DNA of 64,000 bases from contig CALFWM010000014.1 of NCBI GenBank assembly GCA_937928635.1, positions 1-64,000 on the forward strand, given 5' to 3'. Position numbers and translations under genes: made by a program. This document shows, piece after piece, positions 8,040-16,891 of this stretch. This stretch comes from an uncultured Sulfitobacter sp. Its GTDB lineage: Bacteria > Pseudomonadota > Alphaproteobacteria > Rhodobacterales > Rhodobacteraceae. Under the pieces are notes generated by a model. The model did not search any database, was not told the origin of the DNA, and saw nothing but the letters and a program-made list of their open reading frames with translations. Every line of letters starts with the position of its first letter. Positions within the stretch are counted from its first letter, which is position 1.

Positions 8040-10130
8040 TCACTCGGCGGCCACACCTACCTCAATCACAGGCTCCATGGCGTCAAATTTCTCCTGCGAC
8101 AGATGGCATTTGATCTGATGCCCCTCTGCCATGGTACGCTGCGGCGGCACTTCCTTTTCGCACAGGCCCCCGGGCACCTCTGTCTTCCAGCGACAGCGCG
8201 TCTGAAACGGACAGCCGGGCGGCGGGTCCATGGCCGACGGAATATCCCCTTCAAGCACGATATGCTTTTTCTTCACGGAGGTATCGGCAATGGGCACGGC
8301 GGACAGCAACGCCTCGGTGTAGGGATGATAGGGCGGGGCAAAGACCTGATCGGTCTGACCCAGTTCAACCACATGGCCCAGATACATCACCATCACCCGG
8401 TCGCTGAGATAGCGCACAATGGACAGATCGTGGCTGATAAACAGCAATGTGGTTTTCTGCTCACGCTGAATTTCCATCAGCAGATCGGTCACCGCCGCCT
8501 GCACCGACACATCCAGGGCCGACACAGGTTCATCGGCCACCACAATGCGCGCATCCCCCGCAAAGGCCCGTGCAATCCCGACCCGTTGCTTTTGCCCCCC
8601 GGACAATTGGCGCGGCATCCGGTCGCCAAACTCCCGTGGCAGTTTCACAAGGTCGAGCAGCTCCAGCATGCGTTGCTTGCGCTCGGCCTCGTTGTTACCA
8701 ACCTTGAAAATCTCCAATGCCCGAATGATCTGGCGGCCCACGGTCATGGAGGGGTTCAACGTATCAAACGGGTTCTGAAACACCATCTGCACGTCCGCGA
8801 CATTCTTGGTGGTGCGCTCTTCAATCGGGACGGCTCCAATCTCCTGATTGTCCAGCGTGATGGTGCCTTCGGTCGCGGTTTCCAACCCCATCAGCACCTT
8901 GGCAAAGGTGGATTTGCCGCAACCGGATTCCCCTACAATGGCAAGCGTTTCAGATTCGTGCGCCTCAAAACTCAGTTCTTCATTGGCCTTGACCACCTTA
9001 GTGTCACCGCCCCCAAACATCGCGTTGGCCGCCACCTGATAGTATTTCTTAAGCTTATCCATCTTCAGAACAACCTTGCCAATATCCCCTTTGGATTTTT
9101 GTTCGGCAACGATAGGCGGCGCAGCCCAGTCGATTTCCTGAAACCTCAGGCAGCGGGTGTGGTGCCGGTCATTGCCCGGCACATGATCCATCGGGATAAC
9201 GCCCTTGTCACAACGCCCGGCCTCAAAATAATCGCAGCGCGGGCCAAAGTTACACCCCGGAGGCCGTTCATGGGGCAGGGGGAAGTTGCCGGGGATCGCA
9301 ATCAGGGGGCGCGCATTTTTGTCCGCCCCCGGTAGCGGGATCGAACGGAACAGCGCCTGCGTATAAGGGTGCTGCATCTCGTCAAAGACATCTTTGATGG
9401 AGCCGCGCTCCACCGCTTCGCCGGAATACATCACGCAAATCCGGTCGCAGGTTTCAAGAACCAGCCCCAGGTTGTGGCTGATGAACAGCATGGAGGTGCC
9501 GTATTTCTTGCCCAGGTCCTTGACCAGCTCAACCACGGCCGCCTCAACGGTCACGTCCAATGCGGTGGTCGGCTCATCCAAAATCAACAATGACGGCTCT
9601 GACATCAGCGCCATGGCAATCACAATGCGCTGTTGCTGCCCGCCGGAAAGTTGATGCGGGAAGGCGTTCAAAATCCGCGCAGGATCAGGCAGCTTCACAT
9701 CTGTGACCACCTGGAGCGCGCGCGCATAGGCCTCTTTTTCCGACATACCGGCATGGATCATCGGCACTTCGGCAAGCTGCTTGCCTATTTTCATGGCCGG
9801 GTTCAGCGAGGCCATCGGCTCCTGATAGATCATCGCAATCTCGGAGCCGCGAATGTCACGCAATTCTTCATCGGACATCTGGCCCAGATCACGGCCCTTG
9901 AACTTGATTGATCCGCCCACGACGCGCCCGTTCTTGCCAAGGTCCTGCATCACGCCCAGCGCCACGGTGGATTTGCCGCAACCAGATTCGCCCACCAGCC
10001 CCAGTGCCTCTCCCGGCATCACCGAGGCCGAAAAATCCATCACCGCCGGTATTTCCCGCAACCGCGTGAAAAACGAAATCGACAATTTGTCAATTTCAAG
10101 GATCGGCCCGCCACTGTCCTGCTTCGCCAT
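8040..10130 (-). CDS. Peptide-type ABC importer, fused double ATPase subunit
   Basis: Two oligopeptide/dipeptide-transporter ATPases (DppD- and DppF-like) are fused into one 696-residue protein. Each half has a Walker A GESGCGKST, an LSGGQ signature (LSGGQQQR, then LSGGQKQR), a Walker B with LILDEP or VVADEP, and a C-terminal oligo_HPY tail with cysteines (PPGCNFGPRC and PPGCPFQTRC). It should power import through the two permeases encoded directly upstream in the same operon. The ATG at 10130 is chosen because AGGGAG stands 8 bases upstream; a longer frame to 10262 runs through a repeat. Fused ATPases are usual in this branch. The substrate cannot be told from sequence. Confidence 0.92.
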   Translation of the reverse strand: MAKQDSGGPILEIDKLSISFFTRLREIPAVMDFSASVMPGEALGLVGESGCGKSTVALGVMQDLGKNGRVVGGSIKFKGRDLGQMSDEELRDIRGSEIAMIYQEPMASLNPAMKIGKQLAEVPMIHAGMSEKEAYARALQVVTDVKLPDPARILNAFPHQLSGGQQQRIVIAMALMSEPSLLILDEPTTALDVTVEAAVVELVKDLGKKYGTSMLFISHNLGLVLETCDRICVMYSGEAVERGSIKDVFDEMQHPYTQALFRSIPLPGADKNARPLIAIPGNFPLPHERPPGCNFGPRCDYFEAGRCDKGVIPMDHVPGNDRHHTRCLRFQEIDWAAPPIVAEQKSKGDIGKVVLKMDKLKKYYQVAANAMFGGGDTKVVKANEELSFEAHESETLAIVGESGCGKSTFAKVLMGLETATEGTITLDNQEIGAVPIEERTTKNVADVQMVFQNPFDTLNPSMTVGRQIIRALEIFKVGNNEAERKQRMLELLDLVKLPREFGDRMPRQLSGGQKQRVGIARAFAGDARIVVADEPVSALDVSVQAAVTDLLMEIQREQKTTLLFISHDLSIVRYLSDRVMVMYLGHVVELGQTDQVFAPPYHPYTEALLSAVPIADTSVKKKHIVLEGDIPSAMDPPPGCPFQTRCRWKTEVPGGLCEKEVPPQRTMAEGHQIKCHLSQEKFDAMEPVIEVGVAAE

Positions 10131-10167
10131 TTTATTCACTCCCTGTGAAAGATGCGGGGGGCTCCCC

Positions 10168-10215
10168 TTCACCCTTCCAAAAAACTCCGGGGGTCCGGGG
10201 GCTGGCCCCCGAACC
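10168..10215. repeat. Intergenic hairpin repeat, Rhodobacteraceae type
   Basis: Between the permease and ATPase genes lies TTCACCCTTCCAAAAAACTC (10168-10187), followed by a GC-rich hairpin region (CGGGGGCTGGCCCCCG, 10196-10211). The 20-base part recurs exactly, in the opposite orientation, at 63520-63539. It resembles the class of hairpin plus A/T-rich tail that I recall scattered through Rhodobacteraceae genomes. Here it splits an operon and may tune the relative expression of ATPase and permeases. Confidence 0.6.
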
Positions 10216-10230
10216 ACCCGATCTGCAGCA

Positions 10231-11697
10231 TCAATCCCGCAAGCTCTCTTCGCGCAACCCATCCGCCAGCAAGTTCAAGCCCAACACCAGCGACAAAAGT
10301 GAGATCGCAGGGGCAAGCGCCGCATGCGGATAAAGCGACAGCAAGCGCCGTCCAGCGTTGATTGTGGTGCCCCAATCCGGGCTTTCCGATTCCAGCCCCA
10401 GGCCAAAGAACCCCAGGGTCCCCAAAAGGATCGTGGTGTAGCCAATGCGCAGGCAGAAATCGACAATCAGCGGTCCACGTGCATTGGGCAGAATTTCCCA
10501 CAGCATGATGTACCATGGCCCCTCTCCGCGCGTTTGTGCCGCCGCCACATAGTCCCGTGTTTTGATATCAAGCGCGAGACCACGCACAATACGAAACACT
10601 GTGGGTGAGTTTACAAACACCACCGAGACAAACACCACCAGATATTCGGCGGGCATCGGGATCCAGTCCAGCACCGCGGGCAGGCCCGGGATGGTTGTTG
10701 TGGGGTTCTCCACAATGGTGCCATCACTTGAAATCAGCGCCAGATAGGCCCAGGCGAGACCGCCCAGCACCACAATCAACAGCGGCGTGCGCACCGATGG
10801 TTGCGTATAGTAGCGCGAGTTCAGCAGCACCCCGAAAAAGATCAGCGGAAAGATAAACAACACCGCCGCCATGTAATTGGGAATCCCGGTCAACACGATC
10901 TCTGGGGTGACAAGCAGGAAGAACAGCAGGATCACCGGAAAGGCCAAGATCAGGTTCGCCACAAAGGACAGGATCGTATCAAGGCGCCCGGCGTAATAAC
11001 CCGCAGGCAGGCCCAGCGTAATCCCCACCATAAAGGCAAACAGCGTGGCCAGCGGCGCGATCAGCACCACAATCCACGAGCCTTTTACGAGCCGCGAAAA
11101 CACATCGCGCGCCAGATTGTCACCGCCCAGCAGATACCAGGCATATTCGCCGTCCTCCGCGCCCCGCAGGGGCGTGCCCGGCAGCTTGTTCTTCATGCCA
11201 GAGGCCTGAGACAGGCTGTCATGGGTGACGATCATGTCAAACACACCGCCCATGATCCCGGTAAAGACCCAGAACATCACCAGCGCAAAACCAATCATCC
11301 CTACGGTGCTGTCAAACAACTTGCCATAAAGACCCAGCTTGCGTTTGTAGGTGATCGACAAGGCAAAGGTCACGATCAGCGCGATCCAGACCGGCAAAAA
11401 CTGCCGCGTCATTCCGCCGATGATGCCCGCCCCCGTGCCCATAAAGACACCTGCAATCAGATAAAGCAGGATCAGCGCGATCACCGCGTAGAACAGCCAC
11501 AGGCTGACCTGACTGATCAACCCGGCAAAGCCCGCATTGGCCGCCAGCGTGCCATCCGCCCCCATCGCCCGCGATCCGGCGCTGGGGATGAAAGACACCA
11601 CAATTTGCAGCACAATCGCCATCAGCAGCACTGCCACGGCGACCTGAAAGAAAAAGTTCAGCCCCACAAGAGAGCCTGTCCATGTCAATGGTTCCAT
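10231..11697 (-). CDS. Peptide-type ABC importer permease, DppC-like, long form
   Basis: This inner-membrane permease of the peptide/nickel importer family has 488 residues, well above the roughly 300 of E. coli DppC. The C-terminal half carries the family's transmembrane core with the EAA-type coupling loop (AAQTRGEGPWYIMLWEILPN). The first ~230 residues contain several extra hydrophobic segments and a periplasmic stretch (SQASGMKNKLPGTPLRGAED) before the standard core at NLARDVFSRLVKG. Homologues of this long form occur in marine alphaproteobacteria. It lies 12 bp after the DppB-like gene and precedes the ATPase. Substrate is unknown; no binding protein is adjacent. Confidence 0.88.
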   Translation of the reverse strand: MEPLTWTGSLVGLNFFFQVAVAVLLMAIVLQIVVSFIPSAGSRAMGADGTLAANAGFAGLISQVSLWLFYAVIALILLYLIAGVFMGTGAGIIGGMTRQFLPVWIALIVTFALSITYKRKLGLYGKLFDSTVGMIGFALVMFWVFTGIMGGVFDMIVTHDSLSQASGMKNKLPGTPLRGAEDGEYAWYLLGGDNLARDVFSRLVKGSWIVVLIAPLATLFAFMVGITLGLPAGYYAGRLDTILSFVANLILAFPVILLFFLLVTPEIVLTGIPNYMAAVLFIFPLIFFGVLLNSRYYTQPSVRTPLLIVVLGGLAWAYLALISSDGTIVENPTTTIPGLPAVLDWIPMPAEYLVVFVSVVFVNSPTVFRIVRGLALDIKTRDYVAAAQTRGEGPWYIMLWEILPNARGPLIVDFCLRIGYTTILLGTLGFFGLGLESESPDWGTTINAGRRLLSLYPHAALAPAISLLSLVLGLNLLADGLREESLRD

Positions 11698-11709
11698 GTC
11701 ACTGCTCCC

Positions 11710-12819
11710 TTAAGAAATGCGAATGCGCGGGTTGAGGTAGACATAACCGATGTCCGAAATCAGCTGCGTCAGCAACACCACCGCAACCGAAACAACCGAG
11801 ACCGCCAGCAGCAGCTCAATGTCATTGTTGCCTGCCGCCTGCACCAGCAGCCAGCCAAAGCCCTTGTAGTTAAACAGGGTCTCCACAATCACCACGCCGT
11901 TCAACAACCAGGGGATCTGCAACATGATCACCGTAAACGGCGCAATCAGCGCATTGCGCAGTGCGTGTTTCAACACGATATCGCTGAATTTCACGCCTTT
12001 CAGACGCGCCGTGCGGATATATTGCGCTGTCATGACTTCGGTCATCGAGGCCCGTGTCATCCGCGCGATATACCCCATGCCATAAAGCGAAATCGTCAGC
12101 ACCGGTAAAAAGAAGTTCCAGAAATTGGCGTCATCCATCGCCTTGGTGGCTGAGCCAAAGAACAGGGTTTTGCCCTTGCCAAACAGGCTGTCATCGGTGC
12201 CCATCAATCCCCATTCGATCAAGAGGGGCGATATGCCAAACTTGGAGGAGGCAAGCAGCGCAATGAATATCACACCGGAGACATATTCAGGCGTCGCCGT
12301 GGTGGCGATTGAAAAGGTTGACAGGGACCGGTCAAGTTTTGACCCCTCGCGCATCCCCGCCAGCACCCCGACAATCAGCGCGGCGGGCACCATCAAAAGC
12401 AAGACACACAACATCAGCTTGCCGGTTTTGGCCAGACGCGTCACCAGAATCGCGTTCACCTCGTCTTTGGCGAATGTGGAATAGCCCCAATCCCCCTGCA
12501 GCACGCCACATCGGGTGGGGCGGTCTGCTTCCGGTGTGTCTGACGTAAAGCAGCGTCCCGTAATGGTGCCGTCCTCAGCTTCATTCACCCAACCGGGCAC
12601 AACGCCCAGCCATTCACCAAACTTTACCGGGGTGGAGCGGAGATACCCGCGATCCCCCAGATAAGAGGCCACCGCCTCATCCGACATGCGGAAGTTGCCT
12701 TGGTTCTTGGCCAGTTTTTCAAGGTTTGGGTAAAGATTGGTCAACCAGAACACGATGAACGTCAGGCACAATGCCGTCAGCAGCATCACGCCCAGTCGGC
12801 GGAGTATGAATAGTCCCAT
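11710..12819 (-). CDS. Peptide-type ABC importer permease, DppB-like
   Basis: The first gene of the importer operon encodes a 369-residue inner-membrane permease. After TM1 (about residues 7-28) there is an enlarged periplasmic loop of about 95 residues ending GDWGYSTF, then five further membrane segments. The EAA-type loop TAQYIRTARLKGVKFSDIV docks on the ATPase. It pairs with the DppC-like subunit 12 bp downstream. AGGGG stands about 8 bases before the ATG. Upstream, where a substrate-binding protein gene would be expected, there is only 323 bp of noncoding DNA. Confidence 0.9.
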   Translation of the reverse strand: MGLFILRRLGVMLLTALCLTFIVFWLTNLYPNLEKLAKNQGNFRMSDEAVASYLGDRGYLRSTPVKFGEWLGVVPGWVNEAEDGTITGRCFTSDTPEADRPTRCGVLQGDWGYSTFAKDEVNAILVTRLAKTGKLMLCVLLLMVPAALIVGVLAGMREGSKLDRSLSTFSIATTATPEYVSGVIFIALLASSKFGISPLLIEWGLMGTDDSLFGKGKTLFFGSATKAMDDANFWNFFLPVLTISLYGMGYIARMTRASMTEVMTAQYIRTARLKGVKFSDIVLKHALRNALIAPFTVIMLQIPWLLNGVVIVETLFNYKGFGWLLVQAAGNNDIELLLAVSVVSVAVVLLTQLISDIGYVYLNPRIRIS

Positions 12820-13142
12820 GTATCGCCCCTGTTGGTGGCTTAAGCAGGTTGGCCCTGCACGTTTTGATCTTGCCTTCGGAATGCCCCAAAGCGTGACCTT
12901 ACCGATCTCATTCGGCGGGATATGCAGTCTTGCAAACGGGATACAAAATCGGGGCGATGTCTGCTCACCCGGCAGGGCCAGGTGGGCCGGTGCCGTATTT
13001 TGTCTGTGATTTGCCTGCCTGCGGTCTCCCCCCGGCGCTTATGAGGCATCATGACAGATCACAGGTCAACGGTTGTTTCCGACCTGCAGGTAAATTTTGC
13101 GACATTGGCCTGATCTAAATGCGACATTGCGCCCAATTCCCC
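12820..13142. other. Noncoding gap before the ABC importer operon
   Basis: These 323 bp separate an AraC-type regulator from the importer operon on the same strand. I see no convincing gene or remnant of a periplasmic binding protein in either strand and no strong terminator. The gap presumably holds the importer promoter and perhaps AraC-binding sites, but I cannot point to a clear -35/-10 pair. Confidence 0.5.
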
Positions 13143-13943
13143 CTAAGCGCGCAGCTTGCTGGGCGGCTGACCTGCGTGCCGTGTCATGAATCGCGTAAAA
13201 TAGGCGGCGGAACCAAAACCCAGATGACGCGCAATCTGCGCGGCAGGTGCCTTTGTGTCACTCAGCAAAGATCGCGCGGCATGCAGAACACGCTCAGTGA
13301 TCAGATCCGCCGCGGTTTTGCCGGTTGCTGCCTTCACCGCGCGGGTAAGGTGGGTTGGCGTCACGCCCAGCGTCATTGCATAGGCGCTCATCGGATCACC
13401 TGTCGCGTAACGTTGTGCCAAAAGATCACAAAACCGCTGGCTCAGACGCGCGGCGGCCTTGCGCGGCTCCGGCACATGTTCATTCAGCATAATTTGACGG
13501 CGCAACCAGACAGAGATCAACGTGCCATGGGCCTCCATCGCGTCCCGCCACAAAGGGGCGGCAGTCTCGGCTTCGCGGTGTGCAGCTTCCACTAACGTGC
13601 TCAGCGCTGTCTGTTCTGCGGTGTCGCGGATGCGCAGATGCCGAGGCATTTCAGGCAACCGCAAGGGCCCGCCCGCCGGGATGCTCACCGCGTGCCCCGC
13701 ACCAGAACGGCCCAGATCAATCGCAAACAGGCAGCCTGCCGGAATCCAAAGCGCATTATGCGCGCCCAGCCCCCGCCGCCTGCCATCCAACAGCGCGCGC
13801 CCCTGACCACGAGTGATCCAGATCAGCAGATGCGCGGGGCGATCATGGGCAAGCTGCACACGCCAGTCTTGCCCCAGAGCAAGGTGGGAAAGCGGTTGAA
13901 CGTTCAGATCAGCAGGCCCTTGCAGCACAGATATTGTCCGCAT
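13143..13943 (-). CDS. AraC-family transcriptional regulator
   Basis: A 266-residue regulator with an N-terminal cupin-type ligand domain (LLIWITRGQGRALLDGRRRG, then HNALWIPAGCLFAIDLG) and a C-terminal AraC DNA-binding domain holding two helix-turn-helix motifs (about 175-262; DPMSAYAMTLGVTPTHLTRA and APAAQIARHLGFGSAAYFTR). It lies upstream of the ABC importer in the same orientation and is a plausible regulator of it, but this is only positional. The ATG at 13943 is used; a GTG start at 13970 would add nine residues. Neither has a strong ribosome-binding site. Confidence 0.88.
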   Translation of the reverse strand: MRTISVLQGPADLNVQPLSHLALGQDWRVQLAHDRPAHLLIWITRGQGRALLDGRRRGLGAHNALWIPAGCLFAIDLGRSGAGHAVSIPAGGPLRLPEMPRHLRIRDTAEQTALSTLVEAAHREAETAAPLWRDAMEAHGTLISVWLRRQIMLNEHVPEPRKAAARLSQRFCDLLAQRYATGDPMSAYAMTLGVTPTHLTRAVKAATGKTAADLITERVLHAARSLLSDTKAPAAQIARHLGFGSAAYFTRFMTRHAGQPPSKLRA

Positions 13944-14014
13944 TGTGTAATACCACTGGCAGTTTAGCACAGTTTGGCCATTCCAGAAGTTGAATTTTCA
14001 CAAGTATGTCGCGT

Positions 14015-14899
14015 TTAGTCGGGGGCAAACCTGTGCCAGTGCGACATTTTGTTGCGCATCCATGTGCGCTGTCGTTTGGCAAATTGGCGGGTGGCGATGA
14101 CCGCAGCCTCGCGCGCGTCATCCAACGTGTGCTGCGCCCTGAGATAGCCCATCAACTCCGGCACACCAATGGCGCGGTGCGCGGGCAGGTTAGGATCATA
14201 GGAGGGCAAGATGGCCTCCGCCTCCGCCAGCGCACCACCTGCCAGCATCAAATCAAACCGCTGCGCGATCCGCGCGTTTAACCAATCCTTGTCCACATCA
14301 AAAACGATTGGATAACAGCCGGATATGGGCAGGGCAGGTGGCCCGGTGTTGTCTTGCCAATCGGCCAACCCCCGCCCGGTGGCGCGCTGCACTTCCCAGG
14401 CGCGCTGCACGCGGGCGCGGTTTTGCGTATCAATGCGCGCGGTGGTTGTGGCGTCGATCTGCGCCAGCAGAGCGGGCAGGGGCAGCATATCCCCCTCTGT
14501 GCGAATCCCGGGGGGCGTGACAGGGATTTCTGCCAAGCCTTCATTCAGTGCTTTGAAATAAAGACCAGTGCCGCCGGTGATGATCACCCGCTGATCTGTG
14601 TTCAAAAGTGGCGACACCTCGCGCAGCCAATGCCCAGTGGAATAACGTTGCGCTGCCGCTACATGCCCATAAAGCGCATGGGGGGCCTGCGCCTCCTCCT
14701 CGGGCGAAGGGCGGGCGGTGATCACCCGCCAGCAGTCATAGACCTGACTGGCATCCGCATTCACAACCACACCGCCCTGCGCCTGTGCGATCTCCAACGC
14801 CAATGCGGATTTGCCCGATGCGGTTGGCCCCGCAATCAGAACGGGCATTTCCGGCGAGAGGTCGCGCAGGATGTGTGAAACGGCGGAGGCGTTTGGCAT
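14015..14899 (-). CDS. miaA: tRNA dimethylallyltransferase
   Basis: MiaA transfers a dimethylallyl group from DMAPP to N6 of adenosine 37 in tRNAs that read codons starting with U. The P-loop [15 protein letters not shown] lies near residue 23, followed by the substrate-binding [19 protein letters not shown] and the [10 protein letters not shown] motif; the C-terminal part has [15 protein letters not shown], a basic tRNA-contact helix. The product is 294 residues, normal for the family. The second Met (residue 18, [12 protein letters not shown]) could also be the start, since no good ribosome-binding site marks either. It is divergent from pyrH. Confidence 0.94.
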   Translation of the reverse strand: MPNASAVSHILRDLSPEMPVLIAGPTASGKSALALEIAQAQGGVVVNADASQVYDCWRVITARPSPEEEAQAPHALYGHVAAAQRYSTGHWLREVSPLLNTDQRVIITGGTGLYFKALNEGLAEIPVTPPGIRTEGDMLPLPALLAQIDATTTARIDTQNRARVQRAWEVQRATGRGLADWQDNTGPPALPISGCYPIVFDVDKDWLNARIAQRFDLMLAGGALAEAEAILPSYDPNLPAHRAIGVPELMGYLRAQHTLDDAREAAVIATRQFAKRQRTWMRNKMSHWHRFAPD

Positions 14900-14999
14900 T
14901 TCTTTTGATCAGCCTGTCGGATTGGATTGAACCTTGCCGCCATTTGCGACATTTTGCGCGGCAATAGCAAATAGCCTCTGCCTCCAGAAAGGTCAGCCC

Positions 15000-15731
15000 A
15001 TGTCCGATGCCGCCCCTCAGACAACCTTTAGCCGTGTGATGTTGAAAATTTCCGGCGAAGCGCTGATGGGGGATCAGGGGTTTGGCCTGCACCCGCCCAC
15101 GGTGGAACGCATCGCGCGCGAAGTGCAGACCGTGCACGAGATGGGCGTTGAAATTTGCATGGTGATCGGGGGCGGTAACATCTTTCGTGGGCTTCAGGGG
15201 TCTGCGCAGGGGATGGAGCGCACCACGGCGGACTACATGGGCATGATCGCAACGGTGATGAACGCGCTGGCGATGCAGGGCGCGTTAGAAGCATTGGGCA
15301 TTCACACCCGCGTGATTTCCGCGATTACGATGAACGAAGTGGCCGAACCCTACATCCGCCGCCGCGCCGTGCGCCATCTTGAGAAAAAGCGCGTCTGCAT
15401 CTTTGCCGCCGGGACCGGGAACCCCTATTTTACCACCGACACCGCGTCCGCCCTGCGCGCCAATGAAATGGCCTGTGAGGCGATTTTCATGGGCAAAAAC
15501 GGCGTCGATGGGATTTACGACAAGGATCCCAAGGAACATGCCGATGCGAAACGCTATGACCATGTGACTTACGACGAAGTGCTGGCAAAGCGGCTCAAGG
15601 TTATGGACACCTCAGCCATCGCGCTTGCGCGCGACAACAACCTGCCAATCATCGTGTTTTCGCTGGACGAACCGGGCGGGTTCAAAGGCATCCTTGCGGG
15701 CAAGGGGACGTATACGCGGGTACAGGGATAA
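15000..15731 (+). CDS. pyrH: Uridylate kinase
   Basis: PyrH phosphorylates UMP to UDP using ATP and is a hexameric, allosterically controlled amino-acid-kinase-fold enzyme. The 243 residues include [17 protein letters not shown] near the N-terminus, [13 protein letters not shown], the [20 protein letters not shown] block and a final [19 protein letters not shown]. The ATG at 15000 fits homologues and has AGAAAGG upstream; an earlier in-frame ATG at 14934 is rejected. In many bacteria frr follows directly, but here a chemoreceptor-like gene is placed between. Confidence 0.96.
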   Translation: MSDAAPQTTFSRVMLKISGEALMGDQGFGLHPPTVERIAREVQTVHEMGVEICMVIGGGNIFRGLQGSAQGMERTTADYMGMIATVMNALAMQGALEALGIHTRVISAITMNEVAEPYIRRRAVRHLEKKRVCIFAAGTGNPYFTTDTASALRANEMACEAIFMGKNGVDGIYDKDPKEHADAKRYDHVTYDEVLAKRLKVMDTSAIALARDNNLPIIVFSLDEPGGFKGILAGKGTYTRVQG

Positions 15732-15814
15732 ATTGGGCTTGCGTGCGCAGGTTTCCTTGTGGGTGGCCCGTTTGACGCGCATTGTCAAAATTATCCGGTG
15801 CCGCGGCCAGGGGA

Positions 15815-15829
15815 TTAACGGTACATAAA
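15815..15829 (+). promoter_or_regulatory. CtrA-box-like site before the chemoreceptor-like gene
   Basis: TTAA (15815-15818), seven bases, then TAAA (15826-15829) is one mismatch from the alphaproteobacterial CtrA consensus TTAA-N7-TTAA. It stands 43 bp before the start of the chemoreceptor-like gene. In Rhodobacterales CtrA controls motility and chemotaxis genes, which makes the site plausible, but a one-mismatch match in AT-rich spacer DNA is weak evidence. Confidence 0.3.
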
Positions 15830-15871
15830 CCATGGGTTGCTAGGTCTTATGGACCGTTGGAGGCTTTATCT

Positions 15872-16615
15872 ATGGATGCGCAAGGTCTTTGCACGCAAAC
15901 CACACCAGAATATTATGAACCTTCCACCGCGTTGGACGATGTGGAACAGCACAAATTGCGGGTTCTGATTGATGAAATTGCAACCCTGCGCGGCCTGACC
16001 ATTCAAATGTCTTTGCGCGTGATGTCGTTGGTGGCGGCCCCTTTGGCGGATCAAAGGGCCTGGATTGGCGAGGAGTTCACATCGCTGTTTGCGCAATTCA
16101 ACTCAAACATGGATTTGATTTTTGGCACGCTGCCGCCTCAGGGCGACATGGCCAGCCACATCCAGTGGATCAGAAAAACAGTTGCCCGAAACGCCCCGCG
16201 AGAGGCTGAACTGCGTGCGGCACGGGCAGGTATTGAGCGAATGGCCATGGCGATCAAAGCCGGGCAGGTTCCGTCATTCGACGAGGCGCAGACGTTCTTT
16301 AATGCCAATTGGCCCGTGGTGCGCGACAAGATGACAGAAATTATCTGGGATTTGTGGGCTGACCTCGACGCACAAAAGAATGAAAGTGCCAAGAAGAACG
16401 ATGCGCTGCAAAAGGTGCTTCAGGAAACGCTGTCTGACATCAAACAGTTCTCAAGCTCCATTCGCATGATTGCATTTAACTCTTCCATCCTCGCCACCCG
16501 CCCAGAACAGGCAGGGCCAGGTTTCAAAGTGATCTCAAGCGAGGTCAAACAGCTGTCGGAAAATATCGAAATGCGCGCCAACCGGGCGCAGGAAACCATT
16601 TCAGGGTTTTCTTAA
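15872..16615 (+). CDS. Chemoreceptor-like protein with degenerate half signalling hairpin
   Basis: A 247-residue soluble, mostly helical protein. Near the C-terminus (about residues 192-240) IRMIAFNSSILATRPEQAGP followed by FKVISSEVKQLSENIEM aligns with the hairpin tip of methyl-accepting chemotaxis proteins ([34 protein letters not shown]), but it is degenerate and the protein ends there, so the returning helix is missing. There is no transmembrane segment or recognised sensor domain. GGAGG 8 bases upstream supports the ATG at 15872. The gene interrupts the normally adjacent pyrH-frr pair. It could modulate a receptor array by joining receptor bundles, or be a non-chemotactic relic. Function is unknown. 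Confidence 0.75.
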   Translation: MDAQGLCTQTTPEYYEPSTALDDVEQHKLRVLIDEIATLRGLTIQMSLRVMSLVAAPLADQRAWIGEEFTSLFAQFNSNMDLIFGTLPPQGDMASHIQWIRKTVARNAPREAELRAARAGIERMAMAIKAGQVPSFDEAQTFFNANWPVVRDKMTEIIWDLWADLDAQKNESAKKNDALQKVLQETLSDIKQFSSSIRMIAFNSSILATRPEQAGPGFKVISSEVKQLSENIEMRANRAQETISGFS

Positions 16616-16713
16616 AGCGCCCCGCCTAAAACTTGAGGAGCCGATACCCTGGCGCGCTCCGCGCTCTCGGGACATAGACGATACGTGGTGTTTCAAGTCA
16701 AAAGCGGGGCGCT
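16616..16713. repeat. ~98-bp imperfect palindromic repeat, copy 2
   Basis: The element starts AGCGCCCCGCCTAAAACTTGA and ends TCAAGTCAAAAGCGGGGCGCT, with the outer ten bases on each side exact inverted repeats. Its core GATACCCTGGCGCGCTCCGC plus GCTCTCGGGACAT matches copy 1 at 6129-6226. It starts one base after the stop of the chemoreceptor-like gene. The outer arms differ between copies in ways that keep pairing, which suggests selection for structure. Confidence 0.8.
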
Positions 16714-16850
16714 ATAAATCGTTCCGCACACGGGCAAAATATCGCTGTCGCCTGCGCAGGATCCGGCGCAGTGTTCCAATACAAACACACCTTTGCACCT
16801 GATCTGCACAAACCCCACTGGCTTTCTGCGGGTGAGTTGATTTATACCAA

Positions 16851-16880
16851 CCTCAACGCCGAAAACGGCACCTTGAGGGG
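16851..16880 (+). promoter_or_regulatory. Leader hairpin that could mask the frr ribosome-binding site
   Basis: CCTCAA (16851-16856) pairs with TTGAGG (16873-16878), with an inner GCCG/CGGC stem around an AAAA loop. The right arm contains the GAGGGG used as ribosome-binding site for frr (ATG at 16892). This could give translational control of ribosome recycling factor, but the stem has a bulge and no known ligand class fits. Confidence 0.35.
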
Positions 16881-16891
16881 ATAACCAACCG

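Noticed and set aside
10801-12108. Long plus-strand reading frame opposite the permease genes
   Set aside because: It is antisense to two clear membrane permeases; its His/Gln/Arg-rich product is typical of a mirrored membrane-protein gene.
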